Assembly (NCBI RefSeq): GCF_017916325.1
Contig: NC_090159.1
Location: 686,001 to 750,000 of the forward strand
Direction: 5' to 3'
Source of the DNA: Leishmania martiniquensis
Lineage: Eukaryota; Euglenozoa; Kinetoplastea; Trypanosomatida; Trypanosomatidae
DNA length: 64,000 bases
This document shows, piece by piece, positions 8,996 through 21,900 of the stretch. The position numbers and the translations under genes are program-made. The number at the start of each line of letters is the position of its first letter. Position 1 is the first letter of the stretch. The notes under the pieces were generated by a model that made no database searches, was not told the DNA's origin, and worked only from the letters and a program-made list of their open reading frames with translations.

Positions 8996-11267
8996 CTGCT
9001 GGGGAGCAGAGCAGTTTAGGGGAGGCGTGGCGGTAAGGGGGGAGAGGAGGGGAGCAGCAATGCTGTGAAGGTAAGCTAAAGCACATGCAATCACCCTCTC
9101 CACGCCCCCCTGCCTGTTCTGCGCACTGTGAGCGTGCTGATGAGTGCCAAACCACCACAGTTATGCCCCTTCAAGCGGAACGAAGTCAAGAGAGAGGAAA
9201 AGGGAAAGCAGCAACGCGTGCGGCAGAGTAGCAGAAGCCAAGGGCGACAGGAAGGGGGAGAGTGAGAGAGGGGAGTCACCCGTAGAGAGGAAGAAAAACG
9301 GAAGATAATGAATGAGAGGGTATCGGCCTGGAAGAAGCAATCGAGGGAGGAGGGAGGAGGCGAATCTGCACGGTGCAGTGATGTATGTATGTGTGTGTGT
9401 GAAACGGACACACAGGCACACACGCACGGTCGCACAGCAGATGCCTGGGCTCGGAGGCACGACCGTTGGGAGACAACAACAATGAAGCAGTGCCGCAGTA
9501 ATATAGAGCTCAAGAGAAAAGCAAAGCAGCGGTGTGATGCACAGCGTACTGCACCCGGCCGAGAGACGCAAAGAGAGAGAGAGGGGGAGAGGGAGGGGCG
9601 GAGACAAAGCCCGCGCCGACTTCACGGTGAGTGGGAGTGGACGGGAGGTGTTGTTGGTGGGGAGGGAGGAGTAGAGGTCAGCTCTTCTCTCTTCTCCACC
9701 CCGCTCTGCGAGTGCTCCTGCACGAAGGATGCTAAAAAAAGAGAGGGTAACAGAAAGAAGGGGCGCCTTGGTTACAGCATAGCCGGCTTCCCCTCGACAC
9801 ACTTGCCCGCAGGTCGTTACCCTCTCTCTCACGTCCACAAGGAGACCTCTTGCACTCCCGCTGCTCGCGTGCGCGTGCTCCCGCGTGCCTGTCAAGGAAA
9901 AGGACTCTGTAGAAAAAGAAACAGGTGGGGGTGGCGCGTTTCAGTGCGAAAAAAATGTAGGCTCGTATGCTCGGAAGAGGAAGATGCGCGAGATATGAAG
10001 GCGGAGGACGGGTACTACGTGGCTACCGGCCCTCGCTGTGTGAGACGAGCAGGATCCGAGGAGCAGTCAACAGATTTCCAAAGAGAAGAGCGAACGGCGA
10101 GAGATTCAAGTAGAGAGCAGGGGAGGGGATGCGAGGTGGGTCAAGTGTGTGTGTGTGTGCTTGTCAGAGGAGGAGGGGGGGAGGCTGCAGGTGGCAGCAC
10201 CACGGCATTAACGCCCCTCACCCACTTACCTTTCCTTTGGGCTGTGGGTTACATGCACATCAGAATCACCGAATGGCAAGCAGCGGGAGGAGGGGGGGGC
10301 AGAGAGGCGGCAGGCTCATACTGCCGATCCCTGGTGCCCTACTTCACAGCAGTTGCAGAGGTGAGACCTGAGGAGGTGGGGAGCGCGTAGAGACGCACGA
10401 GGTAGCGAGGGAGCCACCGCAGCGGCGGTGCGCAAAGGAGTGCAAACCCACGTTTAGAGGCACTCCTCTCCTCTTTCTTTCCCTCGCACTCATGCAGTCT
10501 GCGCGAGACGAAAGCAGCCCAGTACCGTCGCCTTCGTCCAGCAGCACCCACTCGTGGCATGTGCGTGAGCGTGCACGGTGAATGATGGTGATTCTGTGAA
10601 TGCCATCATTCTTTTTCCAGTCTTTGCATCGAAGCGTTTCGCTGCAGTAGTGGAGACGGAAAAGAGAGGCGACCCTGGCAGGGCGGAAGGGGCGTGCGGC
10701 ACGAGGGAGAGCCGCACTCGAGCAAATGGGGAAGAGAGAGAGAAAAGGGGGAGAGGGAGGGAATTGGTGCAGACACACACACACACACAGACACAGACAC
10801 TCGTGCAGGCGCCCATACACAAGCACTCAGCGAAAGGAAGAGAGAGAGACAGACAGACACATCGAGGAAAGACCGGCGCGGAGCAACACACGCCGCCGTT
10901 TTGAACGCAAGCAAGCGAGCACACCCAATAGAATCCAACGCGAATGAAGACACAGAGATGAGCGGCAGGGTGGGTGGGTAGGAAGTGAGGCAGAGGTTAA
11001 ACAGAGAGGGGAAGGGGATCGCGCCAGTGCTGTAGCGCCGCCGAGCAATAGGAGACACATACGGACGCAACAAGAAAAGGTAACCCTTACGTCGTCCTTA
11101 ACCCTCTTCCCCATCTTTGGACTGTCGAAGGTTCTCTTCCCTTCTCAGGCGCCCAGGGAGAGGGGGGGGTAGCGCGGGTGCAAGTGCACAGACAGGAGGG
11201 AGCGAGGCAGGGGATCACGCGATCACACCGGCGCGCGTAGAGAAGCGGAGAGCAGAAAGCCCATTTT

Positions 11268-11864
11268 GTGTTTCGAACGTGCCTCTTCTGCTTCTTCTTT
11301 TCTCTGCCCGAGATGAGTCCAAGACGTCACGCGACACGGCCCCGGCTCTGCCACAAAACAGGGATCATCGCCTCACGCTGCTGCGAAGCAGCCCGGATAG
11401 ACACGTGCAAGAGCCACACCCGACTCGGTGATCTGAGCACGGCAAGCGGCACGCACTCTGCACACCCACATGCTTCGCAGGCCGCTGCAACGTCGCCCCC
11501 CTCCCCTCCCCCCACGACGCCGGTCGCCACGCGGCGCACCCCTCGGGCATGACGAAGGCTTCCCACATGGGCAGGCGGCGTGAGGGCCGCGTAGAGTGCG
11601 TTCGAGTCGCCATGACACGCTGTCCGTGCTTCGGATCGTACAGGCGTCCTGGTGGCTCCGACGCCACGCCCATCCGGGCGATGACCTCGGCTTCTACGAG
11701 GTCGCTCTGACTTGCCAAGATCGCCGGTGCTCGACACTGTCGTGGCGCAAGGCGGCTCGGCATTTGACAGGACTGAGGGCTGCACCGCTTCCCCATCAGG
11801 GAGTGGGCCCGCCGGCGCCCCCCCTGAGAAGTCACGTCGACGAAGGTGTGTGTGTGTGTGGCCC
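11268..11864 (+). repeat. 597-bp direct repeat, copy 2 (SIDER-like candidate)
   Basis: This is the same sequence as 789-1385, offset by 10479 bp, with no difference seen by eye. Identity starts at GTGTTTCGAACG and stops after GGCCC, where copy 1 continues with A and copy 2 with C. Both copies are in the same orientation and both lie in non-coding DNA, one on each side of the SPRY-LisH and 499-aa genes. Confidence 0.85.
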
Positions 11865-13026
11865 CGTCATCACAGACGGCGAGGAAGACAAGCATGAAAA
11901 GTTGGACAGAGAGAGAGAGAAACCGACATCTGAAAGCATTTGACGAATGAAATGGAGGGAGGAGAGCAGCGCCTACACGTGGGAGACAAAGAAGGAGAGC
12001 AATCACGCCAGCGCCGACTCACTCAAAGCCCTCCCCTCCCCTCCTCCCCTTGCGGCACGGGAACGCTAAGCATACGATGTTAAATGGCCAAGACATCCCA
12101 TCAGCAGCGAGCGGCAACACGCTCGTCGACAACACAAGAAAGATGGAGATGAAAGGCAATCACGCACACACACACGCCCAGAAAAGAGACAACATGAAGA
12201 GGCGAGAGAGGGGGGCCTATACAGTGGCGTGCGCAGACGCAGGGGCAAAAAAAAGGAAGGATGCGTCATCTTCGCATTCTTTGTTCGTATAGGTGATAGG
12301 GAGAGAGGAGGGAGGAGGGCGTGTAGGCGGCGAGATGTGTGTGCGTGTGGAGGGGACGGGGGAGAGAGAGGAGTAAGGCACAGATACAGAGTTCAAGCAA
12401 AGTAGGAGGGGGGGACAGAGACACAGGGAGCAGTGAGAGCGGCGATTCCTGTGGTACTACCAAGAAGAGAGACATGACAAAGAAAAAGCCAACGATGATC
12501 CAACCAGTAAAGAAGAGGGAAATAAGGAGTTCAGGGCAGCGCAGCAAAAAAAAACGCGAGCCTCCAATGCTTTGCGTGTGTCCTCGCCATGCGCGTTGAC
12601 CATCAGGTGCAGGCTGACAGTCTCGGCAAAACGGCAGACGAAAGGGACAAATTTTGACACGCAAGAGAAGATGAGCCGCTCGGGATGCGGCTCACGGCAC
12701 ACAAGAAAAGACAAGCCACGCCGTCCATCATTCCTCCTCTCTTTTTTCCCCTCCCTCCCCACCGCTGTTCGACACCCTTAGGGTCAGCGGGGGGCGACAG
12801 TCGATGCCCCTCCCCCCCCACGAGAGAGAGAGGGGGGGTCGGAGAAGGGGTTATGATGGCATAAGCACGACGAGGTAGCGAAAAGGAAAGACGAAGGCAA
12901 AAAAGCAAAGAAGAGGAGAGAAAGAAACGGAAGCGCGTTTCAGGGCAGGGCATCCCTAACCTCCCCTTCTCTCTACGCACACACAGACATGAGGACACAC
13001 ACGCACACACACACATACGCAGGCGC

Positions 13027-13043
13027 ATATATATATATATATA
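13027..13043. repeat. AT microsatellite
   Basis: A run of alternating A and T lies just after a CA-rich stretch at about 12977-13018. It falls in the region immediately downstream of the 937-aa cyclin stop in transcription order. Confidence 0.9.
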
Positions 13044-13829
13044 ATTTAGAGAGGGAGGGACAGAGGCCGAGAGATCGACTCCAACAAGCGCCTAACATAC
13101 ACATGTGACAGGTAAGAAGACAAAATAGACTAAAGCGCGACGACCAAAATGACACACACATATATATATAAGATAGGTGAGCAGCACAGCCACACGCCCA
13201 CACCACGACCACGTGAAAAAAAAGGTGGTGGTGTGATAGAGCCCGAGATAGAGGAGAGGAAAGGGGATGGTGGGGTGCGCACGCGTATCGAAGTGAAAAC
13301 AAGAGTTGCAAAGGGCGCGCGCACACCACATACACGCAAGCGCCTATGCAATAGCCACATGCATATCCGGCAAACATGCTCTGCACACAGAGGGAAGGCA
13401 GCTGACATCTCTACATCGTTCATTCGCACCGCCTCCCGACTCCACCCGCGAATTTCTCTCGCTGTAGCGGCAGCTCACAGCCGCTCTCACTCTTCCGCAA
13501 CTGCCCCCCCTCGTATCCCCTCACTAGCCCCTCCTCCTCTACATACTCGAGAGCCACGCAGCTCAGCATCATTGTCTGCGCCGCCCTACCGTATCTTCCC
13601 TTCCCCGCAGTGCGCTTGTGCGCATCATCTTCTCATATGTCTGTTACGTTGTACCCTCTTGGACGCGCCGCACTGCAACTGCTTTGTGCATCGGTGCATC
13701 AGTACTTCGCCAAAGAGTGCACCATCAGCGTCATCATCGGCCCTCTTGCTTGCGAGCGTCTATCCCATCAGCGTGGCTTGAATGCTGTCGGTGGGAGATC
13801 GCAAGGACGTTTTTTTTTCGCGGTAATTC

Positions 13830-16643
13830 TCAAGGAATGCTGAGCACTCGCGTCGCGCTGGCAAACTCTGGGGACGGCGCTTTCCCACTTGTGCTCCCGC
13901 TGCCACCGCTGGTAGCAGCAGTGGCACTGCTGCCACTCCCGTGGCCGTTGAAGGGCGCAGCTACTCCACCACCGCCCACTCCACCTCCTGCGCCGCCTCG
14001 AGTACAACGGTACGCTGCAACGCTGCTGCTGCTGTCATTGTTGTTGTTGCTCCCACAAGCCTCGATTCCAGTCGAGGACGAGCCGTCCGATGTCGATGAC
14101 GGCTTGCCGCACGGCGGTGCACGGTGCCCAGCTACAGAGGTGTCGTCAGCGTAAGCGGCCCCAGGTGATATAGCGCTGCTACTGCCGCGGCAGACGCGCC
14201 CTTGCTGCTGTGACGGCGGGGACGGGGCCGGAGGCGTTGCAGGTGCGGTGACCGCTGGCGCATTCAGCAATACCTCGTTATTGTTCGTGTTGCTCTCCTG
14301 TCTTGCAGGGGCAACATTTCCGCTGCTGCCGACCCTCGCTACCTGGCCCGCCTGTTCGTCCACTACCGACGTCGTCGGCTCACTGCTCCCCACATAGCTA
14401 TTCGTCTTCGCCGTGCTCGGCATGCGCACGCTCGACGGCATCTGCATGTAGGCCGCCGGGAGCTGCACAAGGTGGGCGTAGTTGTTGAACTCCTTCGGTG
14501 AAAGAAAAAAATCGAAGCTCATGAGCTTCAGAAACTCTGACTCCAACTCGTTCATGTCGTGCACCGGCACACTAAAGACAGACGCGAAGTTCTTATTGTT
14601 GACGCTGCGGAGGTCGACCACTTTGCTGGCGACACGGACGGAGGCGACCAGCAGCTTTTCAATGTTGCGCGTCGTGAGCAGCAGACGTGGGTGTCGGAGA
14701 CACAGCCGATCAAGGTAGATGACGGCCGACAGCAGGGTGCTGACGGAAATGTACGTGTACTCTGCAAAGCGCGTCAGAAGCGCCACGTAAGACCCGCTGG
14801 GGCGCTCAGACTGGAAGAGGTGAAACCCATGGGGGCACACCTCATAGGCGAGGGTGCGCATCCGCTCCCGCGTACTGACGTTCGCCGCGGCTGCGCCGCC
14901 GGCTGGCTGGGACTCGCGCAGCAGTTCTCGTAGCAGACGTTCGTTCTGCTGCGTCACACATTCCATGGCGTCTGCAATGGACGGCACAAGCTGCGCGAAC
15001 TCTGGCTTGTACTTTTCAAGAAGAATGTCGATCTCGCCAATGTTGCGCGATGTCGGCCGGATGGGGTGTAGTGGACGTTCGCAGGGCGTCCGCTGCAGCG
15101 GTACTCGCGTCTGCCGCGCCGCCATCGCCTCATCACGGTAGCGGTGGTGCTCGCGGTTCACTGGGAAGCGCAGCGAGTCGCAGAAGTAAGCGCGCCTGTC
15201 GAGCTCATACGAGATGGGCGAAAACCCGTACTGTATCGGTGGAGGCTCCGGAGTGCCGTACTGCAGCCCGAGCGCCTCCATGAACACGTCCGGTTCGTAG
15301 TCGAGGATGTCGTTTTCATGGTGGGCGTAGTTGTCCTTTATCCACTTCCAAAGCTCGTCACCGAGGGGCTGCACATTTGTGTAGGAGAGGAAGCGGTTGC
15401 GCGGCGAGATGGCGCTCAGGTCGGGGCCAAGCTCGGCGCAGAGGTTGCGGATCAGTGACATCTCGCGGCCGGCGTACTCGGCGGCGAGCGTCTCGGCGTC
15501 CTTGCGCACCCACGAGCTGCTCTGCGGGATGGGAGGGTACATGGCGCAAATCCGGCGAATGCGGCGCACAAAGAAGCTGGGGCACACCTCCAGCAGCAAG
15601 CGGCGGTGGATCGAGAACTCGCTCACGCCCTTGGAGAGCTGCCCCACAAAGTCATGCAGCCGCACGGCACGTTCGTTCCGGAGAGCTTCGAGCTGCTCTT
15701 CTGTGTCCGATGTGTGAAAGCGGCGCAGGCGCTCGTAGTCATTGCACAGGCGCTCGGCAGCGTCTGCGATCGCCGTCGGGAAAAACGGTGCTACCTCGCG
15801 CAAGTCGTCGGTAGCATGCGGCAGTTCCATTGTGCAAGATAGGTGCCCCACCGTTAGCCCAACGAAGCGGTTGACAAGCTTATGGCGCACGAGTTCCCCA
15901 TCAGCGGCGGAGAAGGTACTGATGTTGCCTGCGATGGATCGGTCCGCCCACGATGGCGTGATCCAGCGCACGGCGGCGGAGTCGTGACGGCGCTGTCGTG
16001 CGCCGACCATCACTTCGATAATAACTTTCAGATCGGAGCGCGTCGGGTAGCGAAGGAGGATCTGGTTCGGCGGCGTAGCGCAAGATGAGGCGGCCGTGGA
16101 GGTCCTTAGCTTGAGGCTACTAGGGCTCTTGAGGTTGACGTCGTGGTCCTCGTCGACGCTCTCATCGAACGCGAGGCGAGGCTTGTGAGGAAGGGCGCCG
16201 CGAGCACGCGCGTCACCTTCGAAGTGCAGAGGCATCCGGCCAGTGCTGCTCGCCACCCCCAGTGCAGCTGGCGTGCTTTTCACTGCAAGCGAGTCCACGA
16301 AGTTGCTCGGCATGCTGTTCGCAAAGGACGTCACGCGATGTGGGGTTGCCGATCGTGCGGAAGAGAGGCCACACTGCGGCGGCGCCGACTCGAAGTCCAA
16401 GACGAAGCGATCGCGCTTGAAGATGATAGAAGAGGGCGAGAAGGCGACGTGCTGCTCCGGCAGGTCCAGCTTGCAGAATCGCTTGTTCTCCAAGTAATAC
16501 TTGGCCGTCGGCTTCAGTACGAGCTCGACATTTTCGCGGCGTGGGTCAAGCGAGACGAGGTCGCGCGGAATGTCAAAGAGGGTGTGGAGCGTGAGCACCA
16601 TGCTCTTACACTCCAGCTTGTGCTCCGCGCCGAGGGATGCCAT
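13830..16643 (-). CDS. Large PHO80-like cyclin with long N-terminal region
   Basis: The ATG at 16643 gives 937 residues. A PHO80-type cyclin box lies at about residues 595-725: FAEYTYISVSTLLSAVIYLDR, then RVASKVVDLRSVNNKNFASVF, then ELESEFLKLMSFDFFLSPKEF. In trypanosomes PHO80-like cyclins such as CYC2 partner CDC2-related kinases. A regulatory role with a CRK is therefore expected but not shown. The N-terminal 590 residues are unusual for a cyclin. They include a stretch near residues 350-420 (RRICAMYPP...LAAEYAGREMSLIRNLC) that resembles the kinetoplastid helical module also seen in the 499-aa protein. The C-terminal 170 residues are Gly/Ser/Ala/Asn low complexity. The next upstream gene encodes another PHO80-like cyclin. 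Confidence 0.85.
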   Translation of the reverse strand: MASLGAEHKLECKSMVLTLHTLFDIPRDLVSLDPRRENVELVLKPTAKYYLENKRFCKLDLPEQHVAFSPSSIIFKRDRFVLDFESAPPQCGLSSARSATPHRVTSFANSMPSNFVDSLAVKSTPAALGVASSTGRMPLHFEGDARARGALPHKPRLAFDESVDEDHDVNLKSPSSLKLRTSTAASSCATPPNQILLRYPTRSDLKVIIEVMVGARQRRHDSAAVRWITPSWADRSIAGNISTFSAADGELVRHKLVNRFVGLTVGHLSCTMELPHATDDLREVAPFFPTAIADAAERLCNDYERLRRFHTSDTEEQLEALRNERAVRLHDFVGQLSKGVSEFSIHRRLLLEVCPSFFVRRIRRICAMYPPIPQSSSWVRKDAETLAAEYAGREMSLIRNLCAELGPDLSAISPRNRFLSYTNVQPLGDELWKWIKDNYAHHENDILDYEPDVFMEALGLQYGTPEPPPIQYGFSPISYELDRRAYFCDSLRFPVNREHHRYRDEAMAARQTRVPLQRTPCERPLHPIRPTSRNIGEIDILLEKYKPEFAQLVPSIADAMECVTQQNERLLRELLRESQPAGGAAAANVSTRERMRTLAYEVCPHGFHLFQSERPSGSYVALLTRFAEYTYISVSTLLSAVIYLDRLCLRHPRLLLTTRNIEKLLVASVRVASKVVDLRSVNNKNFASVFSVPVHDMNELESEFLKLMSFDFFLSPKEFNNYAHLVQLPAAYMQMPSSVRMPSTAKTNSYVGSSEPTTSVVDEQAGQVARVGSSGNVAPARQESNTNNNEVLLNAPAVTAPATPPAPSPPSQQQGRVCRGSSSAISPGAAYADDTSVAGHRAPPCGKPSSTSDGSSSTGIEACGSNNNNDSSSSVAAYRCTRGGAGGGVGGGGVAAPFNGHGSGSSATAATSGGSGSTSGKAPSPEFASATRVLSIP

Positions 16644-18913
16644 AGGGATAAACTGGCGTCGATTCGGTCAAGGAGTGATGGACCGGCGAGCGTGGTAGTG
16701 CGCGCGGGGTGGGGCGCACTGCACACAACGTGGGAGAAAGACGGAATACACACACACACACACACAGACAAAAAATGAGAACCGCACCAAAAAAAGAACA
16801 CAAAGGAGGAGAGGGACGGCGCGTCTCTCTGTGGACGCCTGCGCCTGCGGTGCGCACGGGGCTGTACTCCTCTCACCGAGAGGATACGAGGGGAGGGGGG
16901 AGGGGAGAACGGAACACGGGCCTCTTTGTCCCTGTGTTTCCTCCGTCCCTGACTCCTCTCTCCCGCTCGCAATGCCGTTGGCACCAAGTGGCGAGAAGCG
17001 CGCGCGCACTTACACACACACACACACTCAATGACGCGCACACTGACGCGCAATCGAATAAAAATGTGAGGGAGAGAGAGAAAAACGAAAGAGACAAACA
17101 ATAGCGACACGAAAGAAGTGGCAACACTGAAGGGACACACAGAGGTAAGTGATCTAAGAGAGTGACAGAAAAAATGAGGGAGAGAGAGGAGGGAGGATGA
17201 GGAGATGAAGGGAGCTGTACAAAGAGAGGGAGAGAAAAGATGTGTTAGTGTGAGTAAAGACAAATGAGAGAGAGAGAGAACAGCAACGACAACAGCGATA
17301 ACACAACAAAAGAAGAAGCGGATGGGGGGGGGCTGCGTCGCCGCACCTCAACAGCACCACCCTAGGCCACCGCTGTACCGCTGCTGCGGTGTAGCGGTTT
17401 TCCAAAGGGAAAAAATGTGATTCCAAAGGCCGCTACGGCACACGGACAGATAGATGAGACACACGCAGACAGGCAGACAGGCAGCGATATCCAAAGATGA
17501 GGCGGGGGCGGGGGACGGTGACGCTTTACGGTACTCCCTCGTCTCTCTTTCGCTTCGGGGTGTTTCCACGCGATGGCTCACTACGTTGACGGTCGTCTCC
17601 CGCCACTGATCTCCGCAGCAGCGACTGAAAGAACAGCGTTGCGCACGAAATGCAAAGAGTCAACAAGGAGAGAGAGAGAACGCGCCTGTGCTAGTAGGCT
17701 GGGGTGTCCGGGGTACAAACAACTGTTCGTCCACTCCTGCAGCTTCTCCTGTGGGTGTACTCGTTGCTAAAGCAAGGGGGAGTGAGAAAGGGGGGAGGGG
17801 AGGGGGGATGCAGCAGCCCCGCGCTCGGCTGTAAGGCTTCGCGAAAGGAAAATACGCGACTGCGTGGGCGCGCGCGTTCGTGTGGCGGGACAGGAGAGAG
17901 AAGCTTCAATATGGATGTCCGTGTCTACAATTGTTTGGGTGCCGTTGAGGGAGAAGGGGGCAAACCCCTTCGCTTTCGTGTGTGCGTGTGTGCCTCGGTG
18001 GTTGAGATCGCACTGGTAGCGAAAGCGTGATCGTGGTGGTCTAGGGGAGTAGAAGGAACGAAAGGGGGAGCACACACGTGTACGCGGGAAGACAGACTCC
18101 TCCCCCTAAAGCAGAGAGAGCAGAGAAGAGACACAATTACAAAGCGAAAAAAAAAGGGTTACCGGTGAACGACCAGAAGCGGGGAAAAAATTGCATTGAC
18201 GGCAGCGTCTGTTCTAATGCTCTCCTCCATGCGTGCAACTCTGCTGGTGATGGATGATGTGCGATGCAAAGGTTTGCGTGTGTGGCGGAGGCAGAGAAGG
18301 AAAGCGGATAAAGGAGAAGAGGTCACAAGACGAGCATGATTCGGTAGTGCGCATGGGAAGGGCAGTAGCATGGGCATCGGAGAGTGCGATAGCGCTCGTT
18401 TGCATATGCGGGTGTGCCTGTGTGGTTGTGCTGGGCTTGCACATCCAGTGTACCCCCTCCCCCCTCCATATGTGTATCCGGAAGGAGAAGACGCACCAAA
18501 CCGCACACATCGCGATCGCGATGAGGGGGCGCCCCCTTCCCGGCCCCCGGACACCCGCTCCGCTTATCATTTGCCCGCTCGACCCCAGAGGCGGGGCTGC
18601 TCTGTCCAAGCCTCCATGAGAGACATGGACACTCGATAGGCGTACCGCCCACTTCCCTCTCTGCCCCTGGTAACAGGTAAGGTCTCCAGGGGCTGACGTA
18701 CGAGGCAGTCGGTGAGATGCACATCTGTCGTTTCCTCTCGATTAGTCCTCTTTGTCTGTTGCGCATCGCTGCTACACTCGTCGAGCTGCCACACCTCAGC
18801 GCAGCATGGATACCACAAATTTCACAGAAATGAGCGCCCTTTATCGCGCACGCGCTCTATTTGTCGTTTGTTACACTTCACCTCTCCGATTTGACAGAAG
18901 TCCCTTCTCTCTA

Positions 18914-18927
18914 CCCCCCCCCCCCCC
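18914..18927 (+). repeat. Poly-C homopolymer run
   Basis: Fourteen consecutive C residues occur in otherwise gene-free DNA. Its length is likely to vary between reads and strains. Confidence 0.85.
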
Positions 18928-21900
18928 AACACACACCTTTCGTCCATCCAGTTCCCCGCCCCTCCGATCTCTTTTCGTCGTTGCTGTGTGTGTGTGCGTG
19001 TGTGTGTTTGAGGGGGGGGATGCAACACTATTCTGCAGCACGGATGTGCGCCTGTGGGCCGAGTCGTCTGTTCGACGCTTCTTATTGGCGGAGTTGAGGG
19101 TGTGTGCACCAGCGTACCACTACACACACACAGACATACACATACACACACATGGCGCACGGGTGACGCCACTTAAGATCGAATGTGAAGAAGAAATAGG
19201 GTGGAGAGTGTGTGTGTGGGGGGGGCAGGGCGCAGATAGAAAAGAGGAGAGAGCGGTGCAGACAGAGCCGATCGTTTACATACACGCACGCAGTGTCTCC
19301 GGCGACACAGGTCGATAGAGCAACACTCAAAAGAAAAAGAAGACACAGACGGTGATGCCGACTAAAGGCACACGCTGGGAGAGCACGAGGGCACAGGAGT
19401 GAGGGTGTGGAAGGGGAAGGGGAAGGGGGGAGGTGAAGACAAGCGAGACAAACAGTGAAAATCAATGAGATGGACATGCGCAACGTTAGGCAGATAGAAG
19501 GCACGGATACCCCCAGTCGCTACGAAATGAGAGCACACACACACACAAAAAGCGAGGAAGCGAACGCGACTAACGCAGTGCTCTGCGTGGTCCATATTTT
19601 CACACGGAGGGCATATCCCTGTCGTTTTCATTAATTTGCACAGGTAAAGGAGCAGGAGAAGCCTTCAAAGAGGAGCTGCGAGAGCTCGTCCGAGTTGCCC
19701 CCTCCGCCCGTGCGCGCCGGGAGGCGCACGGAGAGTGTGAGTGAGCGGAGGAGACGTGAAAAGAAGAGCAGCAAGAGGAGGCACCCCGACATGAGAGCGC
19801 TGATACACACCCACACCCACATGTATATATATACATATATATATAGTTTACGCACAATGTAGAAAGCACCGGTCAACCACGTTAAGCGAGAGGAAGAGGA
19901 GGAGGAGGGGGGATGGCTCAAAGAAAGAGAGGGAAGAAAAAGGGAGCCACCCAGGGACAACGTCCAGCACTCAGTCAACACACGTACACACATAATATAC
20001 ACAAATGGTATAGCAGCAGACACACTCACAAGTCGCACTTATCAAGCCAGCCGAAGAAGATGCGGAAGAGGAAGAGGGGGAGAAAAGTTTAGTGAGGGCT
20101 CGGCCACGGCAACACATCTTCTTTAATTCTTCGTGTAGTGCGCTGCGTGAACAGGAGCAGAACGTAGGCAAAGAGGGCACAGGGACAGAGAGTGAGAGAG
20201 AGGAGGAGAGAGGGGTGGGGTGGGGGGCGAAGTAAACGAAAGAAAACGGAAAGGACCGAAATAAATTGAGAAGTGGCACGTCCTCAAAGGATTGCGCAGC
20301 GGCGGTGAGGCAGGGCGAGGGGGAGAGGGCGGAGGTGGTGAGTAGGTGAAGGAAGGAAGGGTGAAGAAGGAAAGAGGAAGAGACAGCGTGGCTTCCGCCC
20401 CCCCTCTCTCTCTGCATCTCACCTCCCCAACAGCCACGCCTCTCCCTTCCTCTTCCTTCGCAAGCCACTCGCTTTCCACTGCCGTTCGCGCATATGGCAC
20501 AGAACGATCGCGACGAAAAAGGGGGAAAAAGGAAAAAGAGTCCAACAGCGCCATTAATAGAGGGGGAGAAGGCTAATGTCTTCAGCACTATAAAACGGCA
20601 AAAATCTGAACGAGTCGCAGCACAGACAGCACAGGGCCAAGACGGTGGCGCGCCGCTCAGCATTGCTATGGCCTCACCTTTCGCTCTGCATTGTTCTCCC
20701 TTCCCCTCCCTCTCTCCGCGTCTCCCCCATCCCCCTGATGCCCTCTTCTCCCCTCGCCTCGGGCGGTGCAGGGTGGGGGGCTCATTGCTTATTCTTATGC
20801 GTTTCGGAGACGACTGTCCGCCTATTCGTCCTCTCCAAGACGCTGAACGGAAGAACCAGCGAAGCGAGCGCGAAATTGACGGGCACGGGGGCAGCGCTCA
20901 CACTCACACATGCACACGAGTGCAAAGACGAGCTCATTCGTGAAGGGTCGCCAGATTGGTGGATAAAGAGATCGGGGATAGAGACGCATCCAAGTGTGAG
21001 GAAGGCCTACCCCCCCCTCTTCCCCCTTTCTCCCACCCACCCACACATATAGAGAGGGAGAGATGAAGAAGGGAGGTGACGTGAGCGGCTGCTGGTGCTT
21101 GTGTCTGTATCGCCTTGATGATAGCTCTCTGCCTTGGGGCCTTTTTGCATGCGCACTGGCCGTTTCCGTACATAAGTATACACACATACATATATATGTA
21201 TGCGTGCTCATTTAATCGTTACCGTCTCTCTCTCCCTCTCGTAGTGGTTGTGACGCTCAGCTGGTGTGTCAGGTATGGCCGAGAAGGTGAGCCGTACAGC
21301 CCAATCCATACAGGGGTGTGCCTGGGAGGAGAGGGGGGATGGGAAAAGAAGGCGAGAGCGGGAATCGAGCACAAGCACACACTCACTATTGGGGACATCA
21401 CACACACACACGCACACACAATTAGATAGAGGAGAGGAGGAGGAGGCGAGAACGACATGCCCTTGCTGCTTCTTTCGCTGTATGCGCATCTGTGTGTAGC
21501 GCTGCATGTTTGCGCGCTCTCCCCTCCCCTTTTGTCGGTGGTGAGGGAGATGAGCGGAGACCTCTCTGAGAGGGAGGGCGAGCGAGTGAGGGGGGGAAGA
21601 GGGCGGGCAGGAGCACGCCTTGGCACAGCAACAAACACGGACACATGGACGGCGGCGTGAGGCCAAGGTGCAGTGAAGAAGAGCTGCGTTGCGCAGGGAT
21701 GAGAGGGGATGGGGCAGTACTGTGAATTAATAGAGGAAAAAGAGGGGGAGGAGAGTGAGTGAGTGAGTCGAGGAGAGAAAGACAGGCGAAGAAGAAGGAG
21801 GGGGGTACACATATACGTATACGCACCCATTCGCTCACCCGCCCACCCATCCACACACCTTAAAGACTCACTGCACGAATCCCGAGAAAAGGAGGAGGAG

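Larger units (their letters stand above)
8996..13829. other. 4.8-kb intergenic region with repeat copy 2 and microsatellites
   Basis: I find no supported gene. The region holds sense-strand polypyrimidine tracts (plus-strand purine runs at about 9180-9350 and 9560-9680) that probably direct trans-splicing of the SPRY-LisH mRNA. It also holds an AC microsatellite (about 10771-10788), repeat copy 2 (11268-11864), and an AT microsatellite (about 13027-13043). Open frames of up to 360 codons exist on the plus strand, but they are purine-rich low-complexity translations. Confidence 0.55.

Noticed and set aside
9308..10390. 360-codon plus-strand frame in the 4.8-kb gap
   Set aside because: The product is Arg/Glu/Gly-rich low complexity, caused by plus-strand purine bias, and it is opposite to the transcription direction of all genes.
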